The notes under the pieces were generated by a model, which searched no databases, had not been told where the DNA came from, and was given only the letters and a program-made list of their open reading frames with translations. A program made the position numbers and the translations under genes. From contig NZ_LT839648.1 in NCBI RefSeq assembly GCF_900176885.1, positions 2,234,764-2,298,763 of the forward strand: a stretch of DNA of 64,000 nt, in the 5' to 3' direction. This document shows positions 46,995-55,976 of the stretch, piece by piece. Every line of letters starts with the position of its first letter. Position 1 is the first letter of the stretch. Source of the stretch: Oceanobacillus senegalensis. Its GTDB lineage: Bacteria; Bacillota; Bacilli; Bacillales; Amphibacillaceae.

Positions 46995-47262
46995 GAAAGA
47001 TAAAAAGAACGATCGGCTAAGGTCTACGCCCCGGGACTGCGATTACTCGTCCCACCGAAAACATTTGTAAAGAGCGCCGACACTAGCACATCCTTTGCGT
47101 CGAAAGTTCGGTGCGGCATAGCTTTGAGCACTGGAATGTACATGAATAGTACATGAGACGCGGAAAAGTAAGCCAACGAGTTTCCACAGGATATGGTGAC
47201 TTCGGAGTCGTCACAGAACGTACGTTACTTAGTCGAAGGTCCCTTGATACGGGTGTCAATTT
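46995..47262. repeat. Second GC-rich repeat region, related to 41.6 kb
   Basis: CGGGACTGCGATTACTCGTCC and CCACCGAAAAC (47030-47062) match the 41.6-kb region, and the surrounding base composition is higher in GC than the genes. GTACATgaatagtACATGAGACGCGG and GGTGACTTCGGAGTCGTCAC are small inverted repeats inside. No gene is seen between the YjcZ-like and SDR genes. Confidence 0.45.
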
Positions 47263-47286
47263 TTACCTGACTTTTTGAATAACCTC

Positions 47287-48048
47287 TTATAGATAATTTT
47301 TCACGTTATAGACCTTACCGTTACCAACATCCTCATCATTTAAAATATCAATCAACACACTTGCAACAGTTTTTGGTGGGTTTAGCTGACTGTTTTCTTT
47401 CAGATCTTGATAACGTTCTACATCGGAAAATTGCTCCTTCGTACTGGAACGAATGGTTTCCTGCATTTCTGTATCCATAACACCTGGATTAAAGGCAATA
47501 ACCTTATTGCCTGTCTCTAACTCCTCTTGTTCCAATGCAACTGTTTTAGTATACATATTCATACTAGCTTTCGTAGAACAGTATGCACTCCATCCATAAA
47601 TTGGACGCTCAGCTGCTCCTGAAGTAACCATTACAGCAATGGCGGGAACATCCATAGCATTTGCCTCATTTAAAAATAAGTTCGTTAACAACATAGGTGC
47701 AACCATGTTAATCTGAACATGACGAACAAGATCCTCGCTTTTTATATTCATCGCTTGATTAATTGGTTTAACTGCTGCAGCATTATTCACTAAAAAAACA
47801 TTCGTTAATTCCTTTTCCGAGGCAATAAAATCCTTCATATTGTTAAACGTATTTTGTACTTCATTTGGGTCACTTAAATCGCAACGAAAATGTTTATAAA
47901 GCTGATTATTTTTTTCAGCAATAACTGGTAATTGATGGTTTTCACTTCTAGAAATACCTATAACACTCACACCTGATTCTAAAAACAATGTTGCAATTCC
48001 TTCACCAAGTCCCTTAGATTCACCTGTTACAATGGCGAATTTTGTCAT
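47287..48048 (-). CDS. Short-chain dehydrogenase (YueD/benzil reductase-like)
   Basis: A 253-residue classical SDR with cofactor motif TGESKGLG (about residues 8-15), NNAA, catalytic YCSTK (YxxxK) and NPGVMDTEMQ. Sequence style is that of sepiapterin reductase-like enzymes such as YueD, which reduce diketones with NADPH. The ATG at 48048 follows AAGGAG. It lies 17 bp downstream of the dipeptidase gene and is probably co-transcribed. Confidence 0.85.
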   Translation of the reverse strand: MTKFAIVTGESKGLGEGIATLFLESGVSVIGISRSENHQLPVIAEKNNQLYKHFRCDLSDPNEVQNTFNNMKDFIASEKELTNVFLVNNAAAVKPINQAMNIKSEDLVRHVQINMVAPMLLTNLFLNEANAMDVPAIAVMVTSGAAERPIYGWSAYCSTKASMNMYTKTVALEQEELETGNKVIAFNPGVMDTEMQETIRSSTKEQFSDVERYQDLKENSQLNPPKTVASVLIDILNDEDVGNGKVYNVKNYL

Positions 48049-48064
48049 TTCAAAAACTCCTTTT

Positions 48065-49435
48065 TTAGTTCTCACGTACCTTTTCCCAGTAATATACTAA
48101 AGTTTCCATCCCCTTATCAAAACTATCTAGTGGGAAACTTTCATTTGGTGAATGAAGACGGTCATCTGGCGTACCAAATCCTAATAAGACGATAGGTATA
48201 TCATAAATTGCTTCTATCCACTCTACTACTGGTATCGATCCACCCATTCGTATGAATACCGTTTCTTTTCCAAATGCTTTTGTATAGCTTTCTGCAGCCT
48301 TTGTAATTAGTGGATGATTCGGTTCAACTTTATAGGCTTTTGCAGATAATTTTTCTTTCTTCACTTTAACTGTTACGCCTTTTGGAGCAACCTTCTGCAC
48401 ATGTTTTTCAAGTAATGCTTGAATTTTTTCCGGATCCTGACCAGGAACCAATCGACAAGTAATCTTTGCTGTTGCCGATGATGGAATAATTGTCTTTGTA
48501 CCTTCTCCTTGATAACCACCATACATTCCATTGATTTCAAAGGTTGGTCTTGCCATAGTATGTTCCTGTGCCGTATATCCCTTCTCGGAAACGGTTTCTG
48601 GAATTCCAGTTGACGTTACATAGTCTTCACTAGGAACGTCTGCCATTCGTTTCCGTTCCTCTTTTGTTAAAGGTTCAACATCATCATAAAAGCCATCTAC
48701 AGTAATGACTTCATCAATATTCTTCATAGAGGCCAAAATATGATTTAATGCCATAATTGGATTTCGAACAGCACCACCATACATTCCAGAATGTAAATCA
48801 TGATCCGGTCCTGTTACAGTTATTTCAATTCCCGTAAAGCCTTTTAATCCATACAAAATAGTTGGCTGGTTTTTGGCCACCATTCCAGAATCAGAAATAA
48901 CAGCAAAATCTGCTTGGAATTGTTCTTTTTTTGATTGTAATCTCTCATATAAGTTTTCGCTACCTATTTCTTCTTCTCCCTCAATACATACTTTAATGTT
49001 GAGAGGAAGTTTTCCTTCTGTTTTCATATAGGCTTCGAATACAGCAAGATGCATAAACACCTGTCCCTTATCATCACTGGATCCACGTGCATATAATCTT
49101 CCATCCCTAATCTCTGGTTTAAATGGATCACTATCCCATTGATCAATAGGGTCAACAGGTTGTACATCATAATGACCATAAAAAAGAACAGTTGGAGCCT
49201 CAAGTCCAGCCCCATTATATTCCGCATAAACGATAGGATGTCCGGCTGTATCCTGCTTCTCTACATTTTCAAATTGAATATCTTTTAAATATGTAACAAG
49301 AAAATCTGCTGCGTTATGGATATCCTCCTTATAAGCACTATCTGTACTAACACTTGGTATCGATAAAAAATCACTCAGTTTTGATACTAATCTCTCGCGA
49401 TGTTCTTGTAAATATGCTAAAGCCTTCTCACTCAT
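48065..49435 (-). CDS. M20-family dipeptidase
   Basis: A 456-residue M20 metallopeptidase with HYDVQPVDP (first metal His/Asp), CIEGEEEIGSENL (catalytic and metal Glu), DSGMV and a dimerisation domain with TGPDHDLHSGMYGG. Such cytoplasmic enzymes (CNDP-like) split dipeptides. The ATG at 49435 follows TTGGAGGTAATG; the longer frame to 49483 has no ribosome-binding site. Confidence 0.9.
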   Translation of the reverse strand: MSEKALAYLQEHRERLVSKLSDFLSIPSVSTDSAYKEDIHNAADFLVTYLKDIQFENVEKQDTAGHPIVYAEYNGAGLEAPTVLFYGHYDVQPVDPIDQWDSDPFKPEIRDGRLYARGSSDDKGQVFMHLAVFEAYMKTEGKLPLNIKVCIEGEEEIGSENLYERLQSKKEQFQADFAVISDSGMVAKNQPTILYGLKGFTGIEITVTGPDHDLHSGMYGGAVRNPIMALNHILASMKNIDEVITVDGFYDDVEPLTKEERKRMADVPSEDYVTSTGIPETVSEKGYTAQEHTMARPTFEINGMYGGYQGEGTKTIIPSSATAKITCRLVPGQDPEKIQALLEKHVQKVAPKGVTVKVKKEKLSAKAYKVEPNHPLITKAAESYTKAFGKETVFIRMGGSIPVVEWIEAIYDIPIVLLGFGTPDDRLHSPNESFPLDSFDKGMETLVYYWEKVREN

Positions 49436-49579
49436 ATCATTACCTCCAAATTCAATATCCAAAGTTATTTTAGCATAATACATGTAGAATCCTAAATAAA
49501 TCGGAAAAACAAGAGTCTAGTTAGAAAAATACAACACCGTTGACATTCAAAACATCAACTGAAATAAACTTGTATTTTA

Positions 49580-49613
49580 AAAAAAGCGAGTGGCCCACTA
49601 AGAGTCACTCGCC
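49580..49613 (-). terminator. Terminator of yhcN
   Basis: GCGAGTG pairs with CACTCGC and on the minus strand is followed by TTTTTT. Confidence 0.75.
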
Positions 49614-49619
49614 TTGATT

Positions 49620-50333
49620 TTATCGATTTTGAGGGAAAATACGCTCAATCATGTTACCAAATTGATCAAAGAATCCTTCAACCGGCTCACCACGGTCTAC
49701 ATCATCTACATAGTTATTTGCTAAATCGAAGAAATCCGGATTGGTCGATATATATACATTATCAATATCATTATCCACAGATTTTACAATATCAGAAATC
49801 TTGCCTTTAACGTCATCCGATAATCGATCATCAAATCTGTTCTGATTGTTCCTCTCCGGATTTCGATTATTGTCATCATTTCTGTCTGTATCGAGTTCAG
49901 CAGCAACATAGGCATTATTATTCGTTGTTAAAACATAAACATTGTCAATTTCCTTCACTCGATCAGAAATGCGATCAGCTGCCTCTTCCGCTACATGATA
50001 TCGGTTTTCATTACGATTGTCACGAACATGATTGGTATTATTATTATTGGTATCTGCATCGTTATCCATGCGATTATAAAAATTATTGTTCGTACGGTTC
50101 AAATCATCATTGGTTCGGTTATTAATATCTCGAAAATCACGGTTCTGTAGTCGATCAGCATCTCGTTCCATCGTGTAGTTACGGACATTCGTCATACCGT
50201 CTCCAGTATTCGTACCATAACGAGGATGATCAATACGATCAGCATTATTCGGGCTTGCCCCTTCATTTGCTCCTTGACAACCTGCCAATGCCAAGGATAC
50301 GATAACTGCTCCAGTGATAAGTTGTTTCTTCAA
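49620..50333 (-). CDS. yhcN: YhcN/YlaJ family sporulation lipoprotein
   Basis: A 237-residue lipoprotein with lipobox LALAGC (Cys near residue 19). An Asn/Asp/Arg-rich low-complexity stretch (about residues 55-112) precedes the YhcN/YlaJ domain, which has HVAEEAADRISDRVKEIDNVYVLTTNNNAYVAAEL. Such proteins sit in spore membranes and affect germination or outgrowth. It starts at TTG after AAAAGGAGG. It is longer than B. subtilis YhcN because of the linker. Confidence 0.88.
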   Translation of the reverse strand: MKKQLITGAVIVSLALAGCQGANEGASPNNADRIDHPRYGTNTGDGMTNVRNYTMERDADRLQNRDFRDINNRTNDDLNRTNNNFYNRMDNDADTNNNNTNHVRDNRNENRYHVAEEAADRISDRVKEIDNVYVLTTNNNAYVAAELDTDRNDDNNRNPERNNQNRFDDRLSDDVKGKISDIVKSVDNDIDNVYISTNPDFFDLANNYVDDVDRGEPVEGFFDQFGNMIERIFPQNR

Positions 50334-50508
50334 TTAATTAACCTCCTTTTAATTTGAACCTGCACATAGTATGTTTCATTAGATTTTAATTATGTCACTA
50401 GCCCTAAACCTAATTATGGTAAACACACCATTAAAGTTTTACACATGTAATAGTAAAAATGGGGACAATATAAAAGAACCCTTGAATGATTGATTAAGGA
50501 GGGGGAAA

Positions 50509-50742
50509 ATGGTTCCAGATTATGACAAAGCACTATACTATACGCTTTGGGGACAATGGGATGATTTACTTGTTTTAATGGTTCGCACCAATGATGATTT
50601 ACTTTCCAAGAAAATTCAACAATTTTTACATTCCTATAATTATTCACTGGACCAAAGAAAAATCATGGAGTCCCATGATAACCTTCTATATTATATCGAC
50701 CATGCAATGAAACAAACTCCTGCATTTACCATGAATATTTAG
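50509..50742 (+). CDS. yhdB: YhdB-like small protein
   Basis: A 77-residue soluble protein: DYDKALYYTLWGQWDDLLVLMVRTNDDLLSKKIQQFLHSY, closely following the YhdB pattern. A strong AAGGAGGGGG precedes the ATG. Function is unknown. Confidence 0.85.
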   Translation: MVPDYDKALYYTLWGQWDDLLVLMVRTNDDLLSKKIQQFLHSYNYSLDQRKIMESHDNLLYYIDHAMKQTPAFTMNI

Positions 50743-50750
50743 AGGTAATA

Positions 50751-50792
50751 AAAAAAGGAAAAGTAGCTATTTTGCTGCTTTTCCTTTTTTAT
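50751..50792. terminator. Bidirectional terminator between yhdB and rsgI
   Basis: AAAAAAGGAAAAGTAGC pairs with GCTGCTTTTCCTTTTTT with one mismatch. Confidence 0.85.
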
Positions 50793-52090
50793 TGAGCATA
50801 CCCACGGTGATTTCCGTTCGAGTTTCCATTATTGCCCTGATTGCCTGGCTTTTCGTTGCCATTATTACCTTTTCCATGATTGCCATGGTTGCCATTATTA
50901 TGTGATTTTCCATGATTATGCTTCTTGTTTCTTTCATTAAGATTGCCGTTATTACTTTTATTCTTCCCATTCGAATTCAATTCCCCATTCTTTTTCTTTA
51001 GTTCGCTGGGATGTTTTTTTTCTTTTACTTTATTTGGTTCATTCGAATGACTTTTTCTCTTTTTTAGCTCACCTGAATTTCTTTCATCCTTATCCGTATC
51101 CGTATCTTTATTTTTTACTGTATTGGTAGAAGATTCATCGTTTGTCTTCTGCTTTTCTTGAATAGCTGAAATATTATCTGGTTCTGGTCTATCTATTTCC
51201 TCTTCATTTGTAGTATCATCATGATTCTCTACCTCAACTTTTTCCACATTTTTATCGACTTTTTCCGGTTTTAATTTTTTATCATCATTTTTTATAACTT
51301 CCTCTTCATTATCTATAATTTCTTCATCATTATCTTTTGTTTCTTCCTCTTTATTATAAAAGGCATGAATAATCTTTAATTCATTATCATCAAAGGCATG
51401 ATATTCTTTGTTATGATTGGATTGATCACTCGTTACCGCCGAAACCATTAATTTATTCATCGATGTATTTTTTTCCAATGCCAATTTGCGAATATTATTT
51501 GGCACATAGAATGCTGCTATGTTCCAATCCGGTTCACTAGTTTGAAAAAGTTTTTCCATCTCTTGTATGACTTTCTTATCTTCGGCTAACTTTTCATCAC
51601 TGGTAAAGCTAAAGCCTACAAGGACATTCTTATCCCTATTAATTAGTTCAAATTCTTCGCTTTGTTCCAAAACTTGTTGAATAACGATTTCCACTTTTTC
51701 ACCTTGATAATCTCTAAGCTGTTCAATTATAACTTTTGCATCATCATTTAATGGCTGGATATCCCGGACCAAACAGTTTTTATCAATTTCGATTTCAACA
51801 CTTGGGTTAATATCTACTGTCACATAAGCATATGCTTCCTTTGTACCTGGAATAAAGTAAAAAGGAAGCATTAATAAAATACATATACAAGCAAGTGTTA
51901 TCATGCGAGGCACTATATGTTTTCCCTTCATGGGAAAGTGGGGAGTTTTCTTTTTCTCTTTTAGTGGTTCAAAGACAACCTCTTCCCCTATTTGCCTATC
52001 GTCCGTTACATATCCTTTAACAAACTCTCCATCCTTGGTTAAAAAAATAGTATAGTTCCGATGCTTTTCAAGTATGATTCCCTTTTTCAC
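50789..52090 (-). CDS. rsgI: Anti-sigma-I factor RsgI
   Basis: A 433-residue membrane anti-sigma factor. The N-terminal RsgI domain (about residues 1-58) has ILEKHRNYTIFLTKDGEFVKG, one membrane helix lies at about residues 63-83, and the outside begins AYVTVDINPSVEIEIDK. The C-terminal half is a long low-complexity tail first rich in Glu/Asp/Asn/Lys and then in Asn/Gly/His. It binds and inhibits SigI. The GTG start overlaps the sigI stop by four bases. Confidence 0.92.
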   Translation of the reverse strand: MKKGIILEKHRNYTIFLTKDGEFVKGYVTDDRQIGEEVVFEPLKEKKKTPHFPMKGKHIVPRMITLACICILLMLPFYFIPGTKEAYAYVTVDINPSVEIEIDKNCLVRDIQPLNDDAKVIIEQLRDYQGEKVEIVIQQVLEQSEEFELINRDKNVLVGFSFTSDEKLAEDKKVIQEMEKLFQTSEPDWNIAAFYVPNNIRKLALEKNTSMNKLMVSAVTSDQSNHNKEYHAFDDNELKIIHAFYNKEEETKDNDEEIIDNEEEVIKNDDKKLKPEKVDKNVEKVEVENHDDTTNEEEIDRPEPDNISAIQEKQKTNDESSTNTVKNKDTDTDKDERNSGELKKRKSHSNEPNKVKEKKHPSELKKKNGELNSNGKNKSNNGNLNERNKKHNHGKSHNNGNHGNHGKGNNGNEKPGNQGNNGNSNGNHRGYAQ

Positions 52091-52812
52091 TGACCCACAC
52101 CCTTAAGATAGTCCTTTAAATAAATAAACTCCTCACTCAGTACAATAAAAATAGCTAATATAAATTTTCGATTACGTTCTAACGTTTTTTTACTCACGTC
52201 TACCTTGTTAGCAAGATGCTTCATAGGGATTTTCTTCTTCTTAAAAACATATTCCCTTAGATTCTCTTCTTCATACAATACTCTCGCAACTCTTACCGCA
52301 GAATCACGGGCATCCCTATGTTTGGGAGAAACTTTTGTAAGCTCTTCAAAGCTTAATTTAAATTCTGACAGTTTCTGTTTGAAATCGAAAATTTCTTCGG
52401 TTAGTTTTAAAACATCCTGTCTTTCCCTATATTTTTCTTTTGCTATCCGTATCTCCATTGGATTTTCCATTTGAACATCATCATAGGTTTCATCTAATGA
52501 TACTGCCTTGATTCCTCTTTGGTTTGCTCTGATATAATCAATAATTTTACGTTTAATCACTAGCTTCGCAAAAGGTAAAAATGAACTTCCCTTTTCCGGA
52601 GAGTAAGAGTTGATAGCCTCATTAAACGCGGATAATCCAATACTGAACTCATCATCTGTTCTAGGATTAATATATCGTTTACAAACCTCGGAGACACATT
52701 TTGCTATAAAAGGTTGGTAGGTTCGAAGTAAATGGTTAAGAACACTTATGTCGCCATTTTGTGCTGAGATAATCATTTCCTCTAGTGGTTTATCTTCTAA
52801 CGAATTGATCAT
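52087..52812 (-). CDS. sigI: RNA polymerase sigma factor SigI
   Basis: A 241-residue sigma-70-type factor of the SigI group, with DDEFSIGLSAFNEAINSYSPEKGSSFLPFAKLVIKRKIIDYIR (region 2) and a C-terminal HTH, LANKVDVSKKTLERNRKFILA. In Bacillus SigI serves heat and cell-wall stress. It forms an operon with rsgI. A sigma-I-type promoter precedes it (52843-52870). AGGTGG lies ahead of the ATG. Confidence 0.95.
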   Translation of the reverse strand: MINSLEDKPLEEMIISAQNGDISVLNHLLRTYQPFIAKCVSEVCKRYINPRTDDEFSIGLSAFNEAINSYSPEKGSSFLPFAKLVIKRKIIDYIRANQRGIKAVSLDETYDDVQMENPMEIRIAKEKYRERQDVLKLTEEIFDFKQKLSEFKLSFEELTKVSPKHRDARDSAVRVARVLYEEENLREYVFKKKKIPMKHLANKVDVSKKTLERNRKFILAIFIVLSEEFIYLKDYLKGVGQ

Positions 52813-52842
52813 TCTATTAAATCCACCTGATCTATTATAGTT

Positions 52843-52870
52843 TTCGATTGATGACTCATCTTTTTGGGTG
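52843..52870 (-). promoter_or_regulatory. Putative autoregulatory sigma-I promoter of sigI
   Basis: On the minus strand CACCCAAAAA (ending 52861) and CGAAAA (starting 52846) resemble the known sigma-I elements (-35 ACCCC/AAA, -10 CGAA). They sit about 35 bp before the sigI ATG, leaving room for AGGTGG. Confidence 0.5.
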
Positions 52871-53067
52871 CAGTTTTAAATCTATTATTTTTTTTATATC
52901 TGTAAAATATTACTAACATGATGATTTCACCATCTTTGATTAGACTTTTTTCGTCATAATATATACTTTTTCAGCATAGTTCTATCATAACGCAACCTAC
53001 TAAACTGTGGCTATCTCAATTGCATTACATTTTCTTTAAATAACTATTACTATATTTTTTTAATCCG

Positions 53068-53886
53068 TCATTTTTTTACATACTTGAAATATAAATCAAT
53101 TGGTACAAATAACCCTACCTTCCCATGCTGGTCATGGTTTAAAGTTGCGAAGATTACACCAATAACATTGCCTTGTTCATTTATTATGGGGCTACCACTA
53201 TTTCCGCGATAAACAGGTGCTTCAATCATGATAACCTGCTCTTCCCAGCCATCCAATTTAGTGGGTCCTATTATATTACCTTCATTTGCTATTCCATTAA
53301 ATCGTAATGGATTTCCTATAAATTGAATCGCCTGATCCTGTTCAAATGCCGGACTTTCAGCCAAAGTTAAATGTGGTAGTTCCTCTCCATCGACTTGTAA
53401 TACTGCTAAGTCAATAGATGGCTCAGATTTAACTACCTCTGCTTCAAATAAACCATGGTCAGGAAATGCAACGGTAAGGTTTCTTTTATCTTCAATAACA
53501 TGATGATTGGTCAAAATGGCTCCATCACTAGAAATAGCAAAACCTGTCCCTTTACTATTTTCAGTCTCGACAACAACCACAGCTTGCTTATACGCTTGGA
53601 TATCTTCATCTAACGTTAAGCTTGCCGATGTCTTTAAAAATTCAATTGCTGGTATGGAGTAGGTTTGTGGAATAAGTGCTAATACATTTATCACCATTGC
53701 AACTGCAATAATCCAAAAAATCCATTTCGGGAAAGGGCGTCTTGTAGGATTATTCTTGCGTTGCTCAGCCCTTTCGATAGCTTTTTTCTTTTCCTCTTGA
53801 ACTAATTCATACAGTTCCTCTTCATCAAATTCTTCATATAAATCTTCATCAATAACATCTGGTTTATTATGCTCTCTTTTATCCAT
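53068..53886 (-). CDS. Membrane-anchored trypsin-like serine protease without PDZ domain
   Basis: A 272-residue protein with a very acidic, then basic cytoplasmic N-terminus (about 1-52), one membrane helix (about 53-75) and an outside S1C protease domain. The triad is present: His in LTNHHV, Asp in SIDLAVL and Ser in RGNSGSP. It resembles HtrA but lacks the PDZ domain and is shorter. It may process surface proteins under stress. GAGGTGACGC precedes the ATG. Confidence 0.88.
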   Translation of the reverse strand: MDKREHNKPDVIDEDLYEEFDEEELYELVQEEKKKAIERAEQRKNNPTRRPFPKWIFWIIAVAMVINVLALIPQTYSIPAIEFLKTSASLTLDEDIQAYKQAVVVVETENSKGTGFAISSDGAILTNHHVIEDKRNLTVAFPDHGLFEAEVVKSEPSIDLAVLQVDGEELPHLTLAESPAFEQDQAIQFIGNPLRFNGIANEGNIIGPTKLDGWEEQVIMIEAPVYRGNSGSPIINEQGNVIGVIFATLNHDQHGKVGLFVPIDLYFKYVKK

Positions 53887-54248
53887 GCGTCACCTCATAA
53901 AAAAGGTTCTAAACAGTCACTTTCACTTTTCGTATATTTTGTTCCATTAATTGATTAATGTTCCGTCTATTCTTTTTCTTTTATTGTACCACGATTTAGG
54001 TTATTATAATGGAAGTTACAAACACACATAATTGTGTAAATATGATTACAAAACGTAAAGCTTCCGAATAGAATAGTTGCTTACGAAGCAAATTCTTTTA
54101 ACACAACATATTTTTTATAACAGTGAGAATTCACTGAACTACTACAATTCAGTAAATTTATCTTAAAAAAACAAATTGACATATTGATAAGTTAGTCGCA
54201 CAATAAGGTTAATATCTGAAAAATGGAACATGGATTGGAGTTGATTTA
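53887..54248. promoter_or_regulatory. Divergent spacer with carbonic anhydrase promoter
   Basis: TTGACA (54176-54181) and CACAAT (54199-54204), 17 bp apart, form a probable promoter for the carbonic anhydrase gene. ACTGAA-9nt-TTCAGT (about 54133-54153) is a small inverted repeat just upstream. The rest is AT-rich with no gene. Confidence 0.5.
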
Positions 54249-54803
54249 ATGCATTTGGATGAAATGCTAGAATTTAACAAGCTGTTTGTAGAAAACAAAG
54301 AGTATGAAGCCTACAAAACAGATAAATATCCAAACAAACGTATGGTAGTATTTACCTGTATGGAATCTCGTCTGGTTGAGTTACTACATAGAGCACTTAA
54401 TATTCAAAATGGTGATGTGAAAATGGTAAAAAATGCTGGTGCCATTATTCGTAAACCATTTGATAGCATCATGAAAAGTATATTGGTAGCCATTTACTCT
54501 TTAAAGGCTGAAGAAGTCATCGTTATCGGACACCATGATTGTGGAATGTCACAAGTTGATATTGATGCATTGACGGAAAACATGACTAATCGAGGGATAG
54601 ACCAGGAAACCATAGACACATTAAAACATTCTGGAATCGACTTTCATGACGAATTCCATGGCTTTGAAACGGTAGAAGAATCTGTATCTCAAAGTGTTGA
54701 CATTATTCGTAATCATCCGCTTTTACCAAAAGATATCAAGGTCCATGGACTGGTAATAGATCCTGGGACAGGAAAAGTGGATATTGTTACGAGAGATAAA
54801 TAA
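54249..54803 (+). CDS. Beta-class carbonic anhydrase with Glu in place of the catalytic Asp
   Basis: A 184-residue beta-carbonic anhydrase of the short YtiB-like type. Zinc ligands are Cys of TCMESRL (about residue 36) and His-Cys of GHHDCGM (about residue 97). The dyad motif, normally C-x-D-x-R, reads C-M-E-S-R here. The downstream segment VKNAGAIIRKPFDSIMKSILVAIY fits the family. It would interconvert CO2 and bicarbonate, supporting the neighbouring DAB carbon-uptake operon. It is convergent with that operon's last gene. Confidence 0.9.
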   Translation: MHLDEMLEFNKLFVENKEYEAYKTDKYPNKRMVVFTCMESRLVELLHRALNIQNGDVKMVKNAGAIIRKPFDSIMKSILVAIYSLKAEEVIVIGHHDCGMSQVDIDALTENMTNRGIDQETIDTLKHSGIDFHDEFHGFETVEESVSQSVDIIRNHPLLPKDIKVHGLVIDPGTGKVDIVTRDK

Positions 54804-54833
54804 ACAAATATCATTAGAACAATAAAAGATTTA

Positions 54834-54873
54834 CTAAAAAACGCTTGGATAAATAAAATCCAGGCGTTTTTTA
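54834..54873. terminator. Terminator between carbonic anhydrase genes
   Basis: AAAAAACGCTTGGAT pairs with ATCCAGGCGTTTTTT; suitable for both strands. Confidence 0.85.
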
Positions 54874-54960
54874 CCTAATTTTAATCATTTAGGTCACCCA
54901 TTCGTTCCATATTACATGATAAAACAGTTAAAATATTGCACCTCACAAGGAATAGACAAG

Positions 54961-55428
54961 TTAATTATTCTGCAGCGCAACTAGTTTCATTTCATTCTTA
55001 TCTATATACAATTTCTTTACAACCACGTTAGATGGCATGAAAGGATATTCTTGGATAACTTTTACCATATCTTGCATTTTAGCGTCTTGATTCCCTATTA
55101 ACCAATTGATTAAACTCTTTCTTTTGTCATCCGCCATGTGAGTTGAATGAGTTGCCTCTATTTTCTCTTGTAATTCCTTATTAACCTTTTCACGTGTAAA
55201 ACTATTACTATCCTCAACAATGTAAATAGTATCGATATTTTCTTGATAAACAGCAAACAATATATCTCTCATGAAGTCACCAAACGGCTGTAACATTTCC
55301 GCTTGATACCGTTGTAGAATGATGGCCTTTTCCAAATTAAAATGTTTCATTTCCCGTTCAATCAAATCTTTCATTTTGGGGTTCATTCCAGTTATAAATA
55401 ATATCTTTTTTGACTTATTTGTATTCAA
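54961..55428 (-). CDS. ybcF: Degenerate beta-carbonic-anhydrase-like protein (YbcF-like), zinc ligands absent
   Basis: A 155-residue protein aligning end to end with the active enzyme at 54249: KKILFITGMNPKMKDLIEREM corresponds to KRMVVFTCMESRLVELLHRAL, FGDFMRDILFAVYQENIDTIYIVEDSNSF to FDSIMKSILVAIYSLKAEEVIVIGHHDCG, and the C-termini also match. The ligand Cys is Gly, and the His/Cys pair is replaced by EDSNS, so zinc catalysis is not expected. It is the last gene of the dabB-dabA-ybcI unit and matches YbcF of B. subtilis in length and place. The TTG at 55428 is well spaced from AAGAGGTG. Confidence 0.75.
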   Translation of the reverse strand: MNTNKSKKILFITGMNPKMKDLIEREMKHFNLEKAIILQRYQAEMLQPFGDFMRDILFAVYQENIDTIYIVEDSNSFTREKVNKELQEKIEATHSTHMADDKRKSLINWLIGNQDAKMQDMVKVIQEYPFMPSNVVVKKLYIDKNEMKLVALQNN

Positions 55429-55466
55429 CCATATCACCTCTTGTATGAATTAACGATGTAAAGTAG

Positions 55467-55838
55467 TTAGGATAACTTACTTTGTAGGTCCTCCGTTAAC
55501 TTAAATATCATCATTCTCTCCCCTGAGTTTGTACTAATATCCGTATAAAAACTAGATACTTCCATTCCGGTAATGGTTAGTATCATTTCCTTTAATTGAT
55601 CGACACCTGATTCTACGAGACTATTTCGATACCTTTTTATAGATAGCAACCCATCTTTATTGTCACATAATGAATGTTCAGCGGGAGTTAATATTCCTTT
55701 TAACGTGACAATAATTAGATCTCGTAATATATCCGATTTAACAGCAATCGATCCACGACCTAGAAAATTTTTCTCCCAATGTGTTAATGATTTACTAATT
55801 TCGGCTTCCAGGGCTCCTTTCGATTTACCCTTATCCAT
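55467..55838 (-). CDS. ybcI: DUF2294 family protein (YbcI-like)
   Basis: A 123-residue soluble protein with the DUF2294 pattern: GALEAEISKSLTHWEKNFLGRGSIAVKSDILRDLIIVTLKGILTPAEHSL. ybcI accompanies ybcC/ndhF in B. subtilis too. It lies between dabA and the carbonic-anhydrase-like gene. Function is unknown; context suggests a role in inorganic carbon handling. Confidence 0.8.
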   Translation of the reverse strand: MDKGKSKGALEAEISKSLTHWEKNFLGRGSIAVKSDILRDLIIVTLKGILTPAEHSLCDNKDGLLSIKRYRNSLVESGVDQLKEMILTITGMEVSSFYTDISTNSGERMMIFKLTEDLQSKLS

Positions 55839-55976
55839 CAACTATCCCTTCTTTCATCTATTTTTTATTTAGTTGCTCAAAAATTTATTTTTAGGCAATT
55901 TTCCCAGAGATTGTTATTTGTTTAAAAAATATATAGAATGCATGAACCTCACACGCAATCGCCCTCAGTGGGAGTC

